Below, piece after piece: positions 15,243 to 23,115 of a stretch of 28,096 bases of DNA. Each line of letters begins with the position of its first letter. The first letter of the stretch is position 1. The DNA is from Syntrophomonadaceae bacterium (GTDB taxonomy: Bacteria > Bacillota > Dethiobacteria > DTU022): the NCBI GenBank assembly GCA_007130585.1, contig SLSE01000076.1, positions 1-28,096 of the forward strand. The letters run 5' to 3'. The position numbers and the translations under genes were made by a program. The notes below the pieces were generated by a model. The model was not told the DNA's origin, ran no database searches, and saw only the letters and a program-made list of their open reading frames with translations.

Positions 15243-16244
15243 ATGAAACAGCTATGGGCTGTTGTGCTTGCTGCAGGGGAAGGACGGAGAATGCATTCCC
15301 GGTTACCGAAAGTCCTGCATCCGCTTTGCGGGAAACCAATGCTGAGTTATATTTTAAATAGCGCCGCTGATCTAACTGACAATATTCTGATTGTCGTTGG
15401 GCACGGCGCTTCTAAGGTTCAGGAAACCTTTGCAGACGGGTGGCGTTTTGTTAAGCAGGAACGGCAGCTGGGAACCGGCCATGCCGTCCTCCAGGCTTTA
15501 AATGAACTGCCCTCCGACGGAACTGTATTTGTGCTCTGTGGCGATACCCCCCTGATCGAGAACGTGCACCTGGAGAAGCTGCTGGCCTCTCATGAAAACA
15601 GGGCTGCCACAGTGGCCACTACCACCCTGCCCGACCCTTCAGGGTACGGCCGGATTATCAGGACCAGCTGCGACATGGTTGAAAGAATTGTTGAAGACCG
15701 GGACGCTACGAAAGAAGAGAAAAATATTGACGAGATCAACACGGGCACTTACTGTTTTGACATCAAGCTGCTCAAACATTATCTCCCCCTGGTTAAAACT
15801 GACAATGCCCAAAATGAGTACTACCTGACCGATGTTGTTGCCTTAATGTATAACGACGGTTACGAGACGGGCGCTTTCCTGATTGATGATTACCGTGTGG
15901 GCCTGGGGATTAACAACAGGGCCCAGCTGGCTGAAGCCGGGAAAATGCTTCAGCAGAAAATTAACCGTGCCCTGATGTTAAAGGGTGTGAGCATGCCCGA
16001 CCCGGCCTCCGTTTATGTTGATCAGGGAACTGTAATCGGGCAGGATACTGTAATAAGGCCGAATTGCCTGCTTGAAAAGGGGACTGTGGTCGGCTCCGGC
16101 TGTGAGATCGGCCCGAATGCACACCTGGTTGGTGTTGTCGTCGGAGACGGGGCTTCCGTTCAGCATGCGGTTGTCAAAAACAGCACCATCGGGAGGGATC
16201 AGAAAATTGGCCCCTTTGTCGTTATCAGCGGGGAAAATAGCTGA
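15243..16244 (+). CDS. glmU: UDP-GlcNAc pyrophosphorylase, GlmU lacking most of its acetyltransferase domain
   Basis: GlmU normally acetylates glucosamine-1-phosphate and then joins GlcNAc-1-phosphate to UTP, feeding peptidoglycan synthesis. This 333-residue protein has the complete uridylyltransferase half: VVLAAGEGRRMHSRLPKVLH (Arg replaces the usual Thr of GTRM), LGTGHAVLQAL, CGDTPLI and NTGTYCFD. The left-handed beta-helix begins near residue 250 with hexapeptides such as GTVIGQDTVIRPNC, but it stops after IGPFVVISGENS. Family members are about 450-460 residues, and the acetyltransferase residues lie in the missing part. No continuation is found in any frame downstream. ATG 15243 is seven bases after GGAGG; a TTG just before it is too close. 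Confidence 0.93.
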   Translation: MKQLWAVVLAAGEGRRMHSRLPKVLHPLCGKPMLSYILNSAADLTDNILIVVGHGASKVQETFADGWRFVKQERQLGTGHAVLQALNELPSDGTVFVLCGDTPLIENVHLEKLLASHENRAATVATTTLPDPSGYGRIIRTSCDMVERIVEDRDATKEEKNIDEINTGTYCFDIKLLKHYLPLVKTDNAQNEYYLTDVVALMYNDGYETGAFLIDDYRVGLGINNRAQLAEAGKMLQQKINRALMLKGVSMPDPASVYVDQGTVIGQDTVIRPNCLLEKGTVVGSGCEIGPNAHLVGVVVGDGASVQHAVVKNSTIGRDQKIGPFVVISGENS

Positions 16245-16329
16245 TAGCAGTTGTTAGATTGTTTTAAGAATAACGAATACGGCCCGGCGGCAGGAAATAA
16301 AGATCCGTAAATAGAAAAGTAATCTTGGG

Positions 16330-16359
16330 TTGATCAGCGAAAAATATTTTTGTCATAAT
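16330..16359 (+). promoter_or_regulatory. Possible sigmaA promoter of prs
   Basis: TTGATC (16330-16335), an 18-base spacer, then CATAAT (16354-16359). It fits the 135-base gap between glmU and prs. Confidence 0.5.
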
Positions 16360-16379
16360 AGCCGGCAGGAGGGTTAATC

Positions 16380-17330
16380 TTGGTAAACGGAGAAGAGTTA
16401 AAAATTTTTTGTGGAAGCGCGAACCGCGAACTGGCGGTGGCCATTGCCGATTATGTCGGAGTGCCCCTGGGCCAGTGCGAGGTAAGTCGTTTCAGTGACG
16501 GTGAGATAGCGATCAGCATAAGGGAAAGTGTCCGCGGTACGAATTCTTTTTTAATCCAGCCCCTTTGCGGCCCGATTAACGACAGCATTATGGAGCTTTT
16601 GATTATCGTTGATGCTCTTAACCGCGCATCAGTCAAATCTTTAAACGTGGTGGTTCCTTACTATGCCTACGCCCGCCAGGATCGTAAAACAAGGGCCCGT
16701 GACCCGATTACCGCCAAGCTGCTGGCCGATCTGATTACTGCGGCAGGAGCCGACCGGGTCGTGGCGATGGACCTGCATGCCGGTCAGATTCAGGGATTTT
16801 TTAATATTCCCCTCGATCATCTCACTGCTTTACCGATCCTGTCAAAATACTTCAAACAGAAGGATATAAAAAACGGGGTTGTCGTCTCCCCCGATCTGGG
16901 CGGGGTAACCAGGGCCCGCGACCTGGCCAACCGCCTCGGCTTACCGATTGCGATAATTGAAAAAAAGCGCCCGGCCCCCAACCAGTCAGAAATAATGAAT
17001 ATAATCGGAGAGGTGGAGGGGAAAACAGCGATATTTATCGATGATATGATTGATACAGCCGGTACCATAACGCTCGGAGCCGATGCTTTGATCCGGGAAG
17101 GGGCTGCCGAGGTTTACGCCTGCTGTACCCACGCTGTTTTTTCCGGGCCGGCCCTTAAGCGCTTAAGTGATTCAAAAATTAAAGAAGTTGTTTATACGAA
17201 TACGATCCCCGTTGATAAAGGCATGCTGAAGGGCTTGAGGGATTGTTTCAAGGCGCTATCTGTCGCTCCGCTGATCGGTGAAGCTATTGTTCGCATACAT
17301 GACAAGCGTTCTGTAAGCGAGCTTTTCTAA
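16380..17330 (+). CDS. prs: Ribose-phosphate pyrophosphokinase
   Basis: Prs makes PRPP from ribose-5-phosphate and ATP, for nucleotides, His, Trp and NAD (including the NAD-salvage step encoded nearby). The 316-residue product is full length. It has SRFSDGEI and the ATP-binding YYAYARQDRKTRARDPITAK region (about 98-117). It also has VVAMDLHAGQIQGFF, the flexible catalytic loop after VVSPDLGG, and the PRPP loop DDMIDTAGTI. TTG 16380 is chosen because AGGAGGG (16367-16373) is six bases upstream. It follows glmU and precedes the ctc-type gene, as in Bacillus. Confidence 0.97.
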   Translation: MVNGEELKIFCGSANRELAVAIADYVGVPLGQCEVSRFSDGEIAISIRESVRGTNSFLIQPLCGPINDSIMELLIIVDALNRASVKSLNVVVPYYAYARQDRKTRARDPITAKLLADLITAAGADRVVAMDLHAGQIQGFFNIPLDHLTALPILSKYFKQKDIKNGVVVSPDLGGVTRARDLANRLGLPIAIIEKKRPAPNQSEIMNIIGEVEGKTAIFIDDMIDTAGTITLGADALIREGAAEVYACCTHAVFSGPALKRLSDSKIKEVVYTNTIPVDKGMLKGLRDCFKALSVAPLIGEAIVRIHDKRSVSELF

Positions 17331-17336
17331 TATAAT

Positions 17337-17365
17337 TTGATTTTCGCCGCTTCCTGAAGTATACT
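17337..17365 (+). promoter_or_regulatory. SigmaA promoter of the bL25 gene
   Basis: TTGATT (17337-17342), a 17-base spacer, then TATACT (17360-17365). It starts right after the prs stop. The Bacillus ctc promoter is sigmaB dependent; this one looks like sigmaA. Confidence 0.6.
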
Positions 17366-17384
17366 ATTGCAGGAAAAGGAGGCT

Positions 17385-17402
17385 GGAACGAATGGAACGA
17401 AT
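17385..17402 (+). repeat. 9-bp tandem duplication across the bL25 start codon
   Basis: GGAACGAAT at 17385-17393 is repeated at 17394-17402, giving two in-frame ATG codons nine bases apart (17392 and 17401). Confidence 0.6.
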
Positions 17403-18075
17403 GGAATTGGAAGCAAAAGCGCGCCCGTCTATGACCAAGGGGGGTCTCAGGCAGCTGCGCAATGAAGATCAGGTCCCTGCCGTAGTTTATGGAAGGGGAG
17501 GAGACAGCACATCCCTGACGGTGGACGGCCGGACTTTACGGCAGGTTCTGACGACCGGGGGAAGTAACGTTCTCCTGGATCTAAAAGTTAAGTCCAGGGG
17601 CAAAAAAACCCTCCAGGAAACAGTGATGTTCAGAGATATCCAGAGAGATATCCTGTTTCAGGATCGGATCCTGCATGTTGATTTTATCCGCATCTCTATG
17701 ACCGACAAGATCGAAGTATCGGTTCACCTCAACTTTGTTGGGGAACCTGCCGGCCTGGATGAAGGCGGTGTCCTCTCAATGGTGACCAGGGAAGTTGATG
17801 TGAAATGTCTGCCCGGGGATATTCCGGAACAGTTCGATGTCGATATTTCTGAGCTGAATATTGGCGACAGCATTGCTGCCGATAGCCTGGTTCTCGCTGA
17901 TGATATCGAGTTGATTACCCCGCCTGAAACCACACTGGTTCAGGTCCTTGCCCCGATGGCCGAGGAAGAGCTTGAGCCGGCCGTTGAGGAAGAACTGGAA
18001 GAAGTTGAAGGAGAAGCTGTTGATGAAGAGGGCGAAGAAGCAGCTGCTGCCGAAGAAACTGAAGAAGAAAGCTAA
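17392..18075 (+). CDS. rplY: 50S ribosomal protein L25/general stress protein Ctc
   Basis: The protein binds 5S rRNA in the large subunit. In Bacillus this two-domain form is the Ctc stress protein. The 227-residue product has the N-terminal L25 domain (MELEAKARPSMTKGGLRQLR, then VPAVVYGRGG and LHVDFIRI) and the C-terminal TL5 domain from about 95. It ends in a strongly acidic Glu-rich tail of about 40 residues. ATG 17392 is nine bases after AAGGAGG. A second ATG at 17401, created by a 9-bp tandem repeat, is 18 bases away and is less likely. pth follows after five bases, so the two are probably cotranscribed. Confidence 0.94.
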   Translation: MERMELEAKARPSMTKGGLRQLRNEDQVPAVVYGRGGDSTSLTVDGRTLRQVLTTGGSNVLLDLKVKSRGKKTLQETVMFRDIQRDILFQDRILHVDFIRISMTDKIEVSVHLNFVGEPAGLDEGGVLSMVTREVDVKCLPGDIPEQFDVDISELNIGDSIAADSLVLADDIELITPPETTLVQVLAPMAEEELEPAVEEELEEVEGEAVDEEGEEAAAAEETEEES

Positions 18076-18080
18076 AAAAG

Positions 18081-18659
18081 ATGTTTCTTATTGCAGGGCT
18101 CGGTAATCCCGGGAAAAAGTATCAGGGCAGCAGGCACAACCTGGGTTTTCGGGTCGTGGAAGCGCTGTCCCGCCGCCTGCAGGCAGGAAAGCCGGTTCAA
18201 AAACACAGGGCCCTATGTGCTGCTGCTGAATACAAAGGGCAGCAGGTTATACTGGCCCAGCCGCTTACTTACATGAACCGCAGCGGTCTTGCTGTTATTG
18301 AACTGCTACGCAATTACCATGTGGACCTGTCAAATTTTCTGGTTATCTTTGATGACCTGGACCTTCCTCCCGGGGCAATCCGCCTCCGTAAAAAAGGGGG
18401 GAGCGCCGGTCATCGCGGGATCCAATCAATCATCGATGCCCTGGGCACGGCAGAGTTTTCCCGGCTGCGAATAGGCGTTGGAAAGCCGCCGCCTTTTATT
18501 GAAGGTGCCCGCTATGTCCTGCAGCAGATCGAACCGTCTGACAGGGAGCTGATTGACGAAGCTGTGGAGAGGGCCGCAGAGGCCGCTCTCCTCTTTGTCA
18601 GCGAAGGTTTGGAAGCGGCAATGAATACTTATAATCAGGGGCTCTCTTCTCCTGATTAA
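18081..18659 (+). CDS. pth: Peptidyl-tRNA hydrolase
   Basis: Pth frees tRNA from prematurely released peptidyl-tRNA. The 192-residue product has LIAGLGNPGKKYQGSRHN with the catalytic His at 19, TYMNRSG (Asn65), and FDDLDLPPG with the catalytic Asp near 91. The GGSAGHRGIQSI segment has Arg111 where the E. coli enzyme and most relatives have Asn (GHNG), a residue linked to tRNA handling. The ATG follows the bL25 gene by five bases with a weak ribosome site. In Bacillus, pth is followed by fin and mfd. Here a five-gene minus-strand operon lies between pth and mfd. No terminator is evident in the 81 bases after the stop. Confidence 0.96.
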   Translation: MFLIAGLGNPGKKYQGSRHNLGFRVVEALSRRLQAGKPVQKHRALCAAAEYKGQQVILAQPLTYMNRSGLAVIELLRNYHVDLSNFLVIFDDLDLPPGAIRLRKKGGSAGHRGIQSIIDALGTAEFSRLRIGVGKPPPFIEGARYVLQQIEPSDRELIDEAVERAAEAALLFVSEGLEAAMNTYNQGLSSPD

Positions 18660-18740
18660 GGTGTTTGAACCCTATCAAATCAAATATTTGCATTAAATGT
18701 GATATGGATGAGGGTATCGGCAGTTTTTATAGCAGGCCAA

Positions 18741-20258
18741 TTATCCTTCGCTGTGCCTGCCGGTTTTATGCAGGTGGTAGCGCAGGGCGCGGGGAGTAAT
18801 TCCCAGCAGCTTTGCAGCCCCGGACTGGTTTCCGTAAGTGGCTTCCAGAGCGTTTTCTATTAACCTGGCTATTATTAAATCCCGCCACCGGTTGATATCG
18901 CGGTAAAAATACTCAAAATCAAAGCCATCCCGAAAATTTACCGATTCAAGCAGGGTTTTTTCAAAACGAACAAGCAGTTCGTTTAGCTCATTTTTTCCCC
19001 CCCCGGTGCATGAGAACAGGCCCTGGTCGGCAGGATGTCCGGGTTCCTGTTCTGCTGTTGCTGTCTCGTGATTGATCTCCAGGGTAGCTGAGGTGTCCTT
19101 GCGGATGCGTTCGGGAAGATCATTCGTGTCAATCAGTTTATCCCTGCTGAGCAGGAGAGCCTGGGACACGGTATTGGAAAGTTCCCTGATATTGCCCGGC
19201 CATTGATGTTTTTTCAGGAGAGACAGTGCATTTTCTGTGAACTGCTTGAGGGGCAGCTGTTTCGCTTTAGATTCTTTTTTCAGAAAAAAATTAAGAAAAA
19301 GATCGATATCTTCCGGCCTTTCCCGGAGGGGAGGAATAGTAAGGGATGCTACATCCAGGCGATAGAAGAGGTCTTCACGGAATTTGCCCTCTTCAACCCT
19401 TGCAGCCAGGCTGGTATTTGTGGCTGTAATTATGCGAACGTCTACCTTGCACAGCTCTTCCCCGCCAACTCTTATGAATTCACCGCTTTCCAGAACGCGT
19501 AGAAGTTTAATTTGAACAGCGGGGCTTGCGGAGTCTATCTCGTCCAGAAACAGGGTTGCCCTGTTGGCCTGTTCAAAAATTCCTTTCTTCTGATGAGCAG
19601 CTCCGGTAAAGGAACCCTTTTCGTGGCCAAAAAGTTCGCTTTCGAGAAGGGTTTCGGTAAAAGCTCCGCAGTTAAAAGCGAGAAAGGGCCGGTCGCTGCG
19701 GTGGCTGACGGAATGGATGTACCGGGCCAGGACCTCTTTTCCAGTCCCGGTTTCACCCTGGATTAAAACTGTTATATTTTTTTTTGCTATTTTACGGGCC
19801 GCCGAAACGAGGCTGACCATCTTCTGGCTGTGCCCGACAATAAAACCCAGTTCCTGCTGGGCCAAAGAAAGTATTTCCGATTCTTCTTTTACATTCAGGG
19901 AGCGTTCGAGAAGCTGCTCCATTTCGTCAATATCGACAAAAGGTTTTTCTACGTAGTCGAATGCGCCGAGTTGAATGGCTTCCACTGCAGATTTAACAGT
20001 TGAATATCCGGTAATGATAATAACTTCGCACCCCGGCTGAACCTTTTTTATTTCTTTCAGGATATCGAGCCCGTTGGCGTCGGGAAGTTTAAGATCCACC
20101 AGGGCTGTATCAAATTTAAACTGCTTCAGCTTGAGCATAGCCTCTGTACCGGTATTTGCCGTGACAGCGGAATAATTTTTTTGCTTCAGCAGGTAACTGA
20201 AAAAGTTGCAGACTTCCTGTTCGTCATCAACGATCAGAAATTGAGGGGTTGCCGACAT
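18741..20258 (-). CDS. NtrC-family sigma54-dependent response regulator
   Basis: The 505-residue protein has three parts. A receiver domain (1-120) has acidic D11 and D12, phosphoacceptor D55 (ALVDLKLPD) and K105. An AAA+ sigma54-activation domain (about 138-375) has Walker A GETGTGKE (168-175), the sigma54 contact loop GSFTGA (215-220, Ser in place of the common Ala) and Walker B LFLDEID. A C-terminal Fis-type helix-turn-helix contains NQSGAAKLLGITPRALRYHL. A linker of about 90 residues with a helical FDFEYFYRDINRWRD stretch joins the last two. ATG 20258 overlaps the kinase stop region, and its ribosome site lies within the last kinase codons. It likely drives the sigma54 promoter at 24248-24263. 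Confidence 0.94.
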   Translation of the reverse strand: MSATPQFLIVDDEQEVCNFFSYLLKQKNYSAVTANTGTEAMLKLKQFKFDTALVDLKLPDANGLDILKEIKKVQPGCEVIIITGYSTVKSAVEAIQLGAFDYVEKPFVDIDEMEQLLERSLNVKEESEILSLAQQELGFIVGHSQKMVSLVSAARKIAKKNITVLIQGETGTGKEVLARYIHSVSHRSDRPFLAFNCGAFTETLLESELFGHEKGSFTGAAHQKKGIFEQANRATLFLDEIDSASPAVQIKLLRVLESGEFIRVGGEELCKVDVRIITATNTSLAARVEEGKFREDLFYRLDVASLTIPPLRERPEDIDLFLNFFLKKESKAKQLPLKQFTENALSLLKKHQWPGNIRELSNTVSQALLLSRDKLIDTNDLPERIRKDTSATLEINHETATAEQEPGHPADQGLFSCTGGGKNELNELLVRFEKTLLESVNFRDGFDFEYFYRDINRWRDLIIARLIENALEATYGNQSGAAKLLGITPRALRYHLHKTGRHSEG

Positions 20259-21461
20259 TTAACTTCCTCCGTTAAAAGGTTTATACTCATTGTTGTTTTC
20301 AGTTTTGCCATTGGCAACAGGCAGAATTAAACTAAAAGTGCTACCCTGGCCCGGGGTCGTATCAAGATCAATAAAACCCCCGTGCGCCTGGGCAATGCCT
20401 AAACTGACAGATAAACCCAGGCCGGTTCCTTTGCCGCTCTGCTTCGTGGTATAAAACGGGTTGAAGATTTGCGAGATATGTTCTTGTTCAATTCCGTAAC
20501 CGGTATCCGATACATCCACTATGGCGTATTTCCCGTCGGGATGCATCCTGGTTGTGATGATTACTGTTCCCTTATCGATGCTTTTTTCATTCCGTATTTT
20601 ATCTTCAACGGCATCCCGGGCATTTAGTAGAAGGTTGACTATAATTTGTTCGATGCCGTTTGCGCTGCCTGATAGCGGGGGTATCTTATCGCCCAGGTTA
20701 ACCTCCAGATCGATCTTGCTTTTTTCGATCTGGTAAGCAGCAAGCTCAAGGGCACTTTTAACCACGGCGTTTAAAGAGATGTCTTCGAAAGTGAATTCTT
20801 CCTGCCTGGAAAAGGTTAAGAGGTTTTTAATAATTCGCTGGCAGCGTATGCCGCTTGTATGGATGTCTTTTATTAACTGGTAATGAGGGTCATCTGGCGA
20901 AGCTTCCCTGAGCAGCAATTGGGAATTGCCGACAATAGCTGTCAGGGGACTGTTCAGTTCATGAGCTACCCCGGCTGACATTTCGCCCATTGAAGCCAGT
21001 TTAATGGAGTCAATTAGCCGGGTAACATCTTTGGCATAGTAGGTAACTCCATATGCTTCATTATCCTCTGTAAAAGCAGGGTAGGCAAAAATATCGAGCA
21101 CGCGGTTGAAACGCGTCCGCGATTGCTGGTAGGATGTTTTTTGGCTGCTCAAAACCTGGTCCGCCAGGCAGGGGCTGCATTTATCCTGCCTGCCGTAAAA
21201 AACCTGATAACACTTTGAGCCGATCAGTTCATTTTGCGGCATTGTAAAGAAGTCAACAGCAGACTGGTTTACACGTTGAATTTCATAGTCGCGGTTAATA
21301 AATACAAGCAGGTCCGTGACAGCAGAAAAAGTGACCTCCCATTCACGCTTGATTTGAAGCAGTTCATCTATTTTTTCTTTTAAAGCAACATAATAGGATT
21401 TTTTTGAACTGTGAACGCCTGTCAGCTTTTCAATCAGCTCTTTTTTATTTTGTATAACCAA
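20259..21461 (-). CDS. Soluble PAS-domain histidine kinase
   Basis: This is the likely partner of the adjacent response regulator. The 400-residue protein has no transmembrane segment, so it should sense a cytoplasmic signal. An N-terminal helical stretch (1-42) is followed by a PAS domain (about 43-150) with a cysteine cluster, C84, C95 and C98 (SKCYQVFYG, then KCSPC). Next come the phosphoacceptor helix VAHELNSPLTAI with H167 and the ATPase domain with NLLLNARDA, DTGYGIEQEH, FNPFYTTK and GTGLGLS. TTG 21461 lies two bases after the stop of the alcohol dehydrogenase gene, with AAGGTG overlapping that gene's end. The Cys cluster suggests metal, Fe-S or redox sensing, but this is inference. Confidence 0.93.
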   Translation of the reverse strand: MVIQNKKELIEKLTGVHSSKKSYYVALKEKIDELLQIKREWEVTFSAVTDLLVFINRDYEIQRVNQSAVDFFTMPQNELIGSKCYQVFYGRQDKCSPCLADQVLSSQKTSYQQSRTRFNRVLDIFAYPAFTEDNEAYGVTYYAKDVTRLIDSIKLASMGEMSAGVAHELNSPLTAIVGNSQLLLREASPDDPHYQLIKDIHTSGIRCQRIIKNLLTFSRQEEFTFEDISLNAVVKSALELAAYQIEKSKIDLEVNLGDKIPPLSGSANGIEQIIVNLLLNARDAVEDKIRNEKSIDKGTVIITTRMHPDGKYAIVDVSDTGYGIEQEHISQIFNPFYTTKQSGKGTGLGLSVSLGIAQAHGGFIDLDTTPGQGSTFSLILPVANGKTENNNEYKPFNGGS

Positions 21462-21463
21462 TA

Positions 21464-22630
21464 TTAAACACCTTCTCTTGCTTCCAGGGCTGCCCGGAAT
21501 ATATTTATGATGTCTTCTTCATCGGCATCCCTCGGGTTTGTAATAAAACAGGCGTCTTTCATGGCATTTCTGCTCAGTTTGGGGATGGGTTCTTCAGAAA
21601 GGCCCAGTTCTGAAAGGCCGGAAGGAATGCCCACATCCCGGGCCAGTTCCCGGACCATGGTAATTGCTTTTTCTGCTTTTTCACGGGTAGATAAGTTATC
21701 AGTCTGAGCGCCCATTGCTTCAGCAATACAGCCGTATTTTTCCACGCAGGCGATCAGGTTAAAGCGCATCACATATGGGAGCAGAACGGCGTTAATAGTT
21801 CCAATTGGCAGATCAAGCAGCCCTCCCACCTGGTGGGTCATGGCATGGGTTAATCCCAGCACGGCATTGGAAAAAGCGATTCCTGCATGCAGGCTTGCTT
21901 TGCCCATGGCGATTTTGGCTGCTTCATCAACCTGGCTGGCCACTGAAGATCTTAAACTGGCGGATATTAACTTAATGGCATGGAGGGCATGTATATCGGT
22001 CATGTCGGTAGCCGCTAAGGAGAGGTACGCTTCAATAGCATGACTGAGCGCTTCCATGCCTGTATGAGCGGTTACGTTACTGTTCACCGTTGAAAGAATC
22101 AGGGGATCGCTGACTGCAATATCGGGAATAAGCGACTTGGAGATAATTGTCATTTTGATTTTACGTTTACTGTCGGAAATAATGGCAAACTGCGAAACTT
22201 CTGCTCCCGAACCTGCTGTTGATGGAACAACGATTAACGGGGGCAGAGGTTCGGTAATCATATCGATACCTTCAAAGTCGTGAATTTGTCCTTTATTTGT
22301 GGATAGGATAGCTACCGCTTTTGCCGCGTCTACAGCGCTTCCGCCGCCAATTGCAAGAACGGCATCGCAGCTGTGTTTATTATAGAGCTTTTTCCCTTCT
22401 TCAATCTCATAATCGCGGGGATTTGCCGAGAAATCAGACCATAGCCGGTAATCCAGCTTAGCCTCTTCGAGATAAGCCAAGGCTATTTCCACCCACTTGA
22501 AGCGGCACACCCCGGGGTCGGCAACTAAAAAAACCCGGGAAGAACCGAGGCGGCTGCAGCATTCGCCTACCTGGTTCAGGGAACCTGTTCCGAAAATAAT
22601 TTCCGGAGTTACGAATTTGCTTATATACAT
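21464..22630 (-). CDS. Iron-type (group III) alcohol dehydrogenase homologue with altered metal site
   Basis: The product belongs to the Fe-dependent alcohol dehydrogenase family, which interconverts alcohols and aldehydes with NAD(H). It has FGTGS near the N-terminus, the dinucleotide motif GGGSAVDAAK (95-104), PSTAGSGAEVS, and a C-terminal helical domain. In FucO-type enzymes the metal is held by Asp, His, His, His (196, 200, 263, 277). The matching positions here are Glu193 (GMEALSH), His197, His262 and Ile276 (DLPIG, normally PHG). Two ligands are therefore changed, and activity or metal choice may differ. The start at 22630 (388 residues) has AAGGCGG eight bases upstream and suits the family; an ATG at 22669 would add 13 residues. 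Confidence 0.88.
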   Translation of the reverse strand: MYISKFVTPEIIFGTGSLNQVGECCSRLGSSRVFLVADPGVCRFKWVEIALAYLEEAKLDYRLWSDFSANPRDYEIEEGKKLYNKHSCDAVLAIGGGSAVDAAKAVAILSTNKGQIHDFEGIDMITEPLPPLIVVPSTAGSGAEVSQFAIISDSKRKIKMTIISKSLIPDIAVSDPLILSTVNSNVTAHTGMEALSHAIEAYLSLAATDMTDIHALHAIKLISASLRSSVASQVDEAAKIAMGKASLHAGIAFSNAVLGLTHAMTHQVGGLLDLPIGTINAVLLPYVMRFNLIACVEKYGCIAEAMGAQTDNLSTREKAEKAITMVRELARDVGIPSGLSELGLSEEPIPKLSRNAMKDACFITNPRDADEEDIINIFRAALEAREGV

Positions 22631-22794
22631 AATAGGATCCGCCTTTGCAAAAAAATCATAACTTTCCATTTAAATATTCTCGTTATTCTTTATAAGTCCT
22701 GCCTTTCTTAAAGTAATAACATTAGCGCCCCGGTATTGCCGACGAGGCGCTTATGTCATTTGAAACATTGGAGGGGACGGGATTTTAAGCGAAA

Positions 22795-23064
22795 TCATCG
22801 GCCCGGTAAGATTGCCGGTTCCCGTCCGGGTTTCCCTGCCCATTCCGTGGTTCCCGGATCCGCTTTTGTTTCAGGAACGAGGCCAAACCCGACATTGTTT
22901 TCCATGATTTTTTTGCACTTACTTTTTTGCTCAGCTGTGCAACCGCAGCCTGCAGCTTCCGCAGCAGAGAGTATTTTACCGTAAGCGCCGGCGCTGCAAA
23001 ACATCACCCAGCCATTCAGGCTGTGATACTCTTTCCAATTAGGGCAATCAACCATTTTCTTCAT
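22795..23064 (-). CDS. Small Cys-rich protein homologous to the FNT N-terminal domain
   Basis: This 89-residue soluble protein is of a family I do not recognise. Numbered from the second Met, Cys7, Cys23, Cys40, Cys42 and Cys50 fall in the first 65 residues. It reads CPNWKEYHSLNGWVMFC, then GCGCTAEQKSKCKKIMENN, then VGFGLVPE. The first 63 residues of the FNT channel encoded next door show the same pattern: C-x2-W-x-E-Y-x-S, then G-x-V-x2-C, then GCTAE, a Cys, ME-x2-VG-x-G and VPE. The two are clearly homologous. The last 24 residues are a Pro/Gly-rich tail. AAGGAGG sits seven bases before ATG 23064; an ATG three bases earlier is too close. It may bind metal or exchange disulfides. Confidence 0.85.
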   Translation of the reverse strand: MKKMVDCPNWKEYHSLNGWVMFCSAGAYGKILSAAEAAGCGCTAEQKSKCKKIMENNVGFGLVPETKADPGTTEWAGKPGREPAILPGR

Positions 23065-23115
23065 CATGTTCCCTCCTTAAATATTTATCGTCAGAGTAAA
23101 ACTTTTCCCCGGGTA

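Noticed and set aside
16200..16379. Frameshift or pseudogene explanation for short glmU
   Set aside because: No remnant of the beta-helix or acetyltransferase residues is seen in any frame after the stop, so a recent frameshift is not supported, although sequencing error cannot be fully excluded.
22670..22794. Second sigma54 promoter or terminator between the Cys protein and the ADH
   Set aside because: No GG-N10-GC element was found. A hairpin (AGCGCC/GGCGCT, about 22724-22755) exists but has no T-tract.
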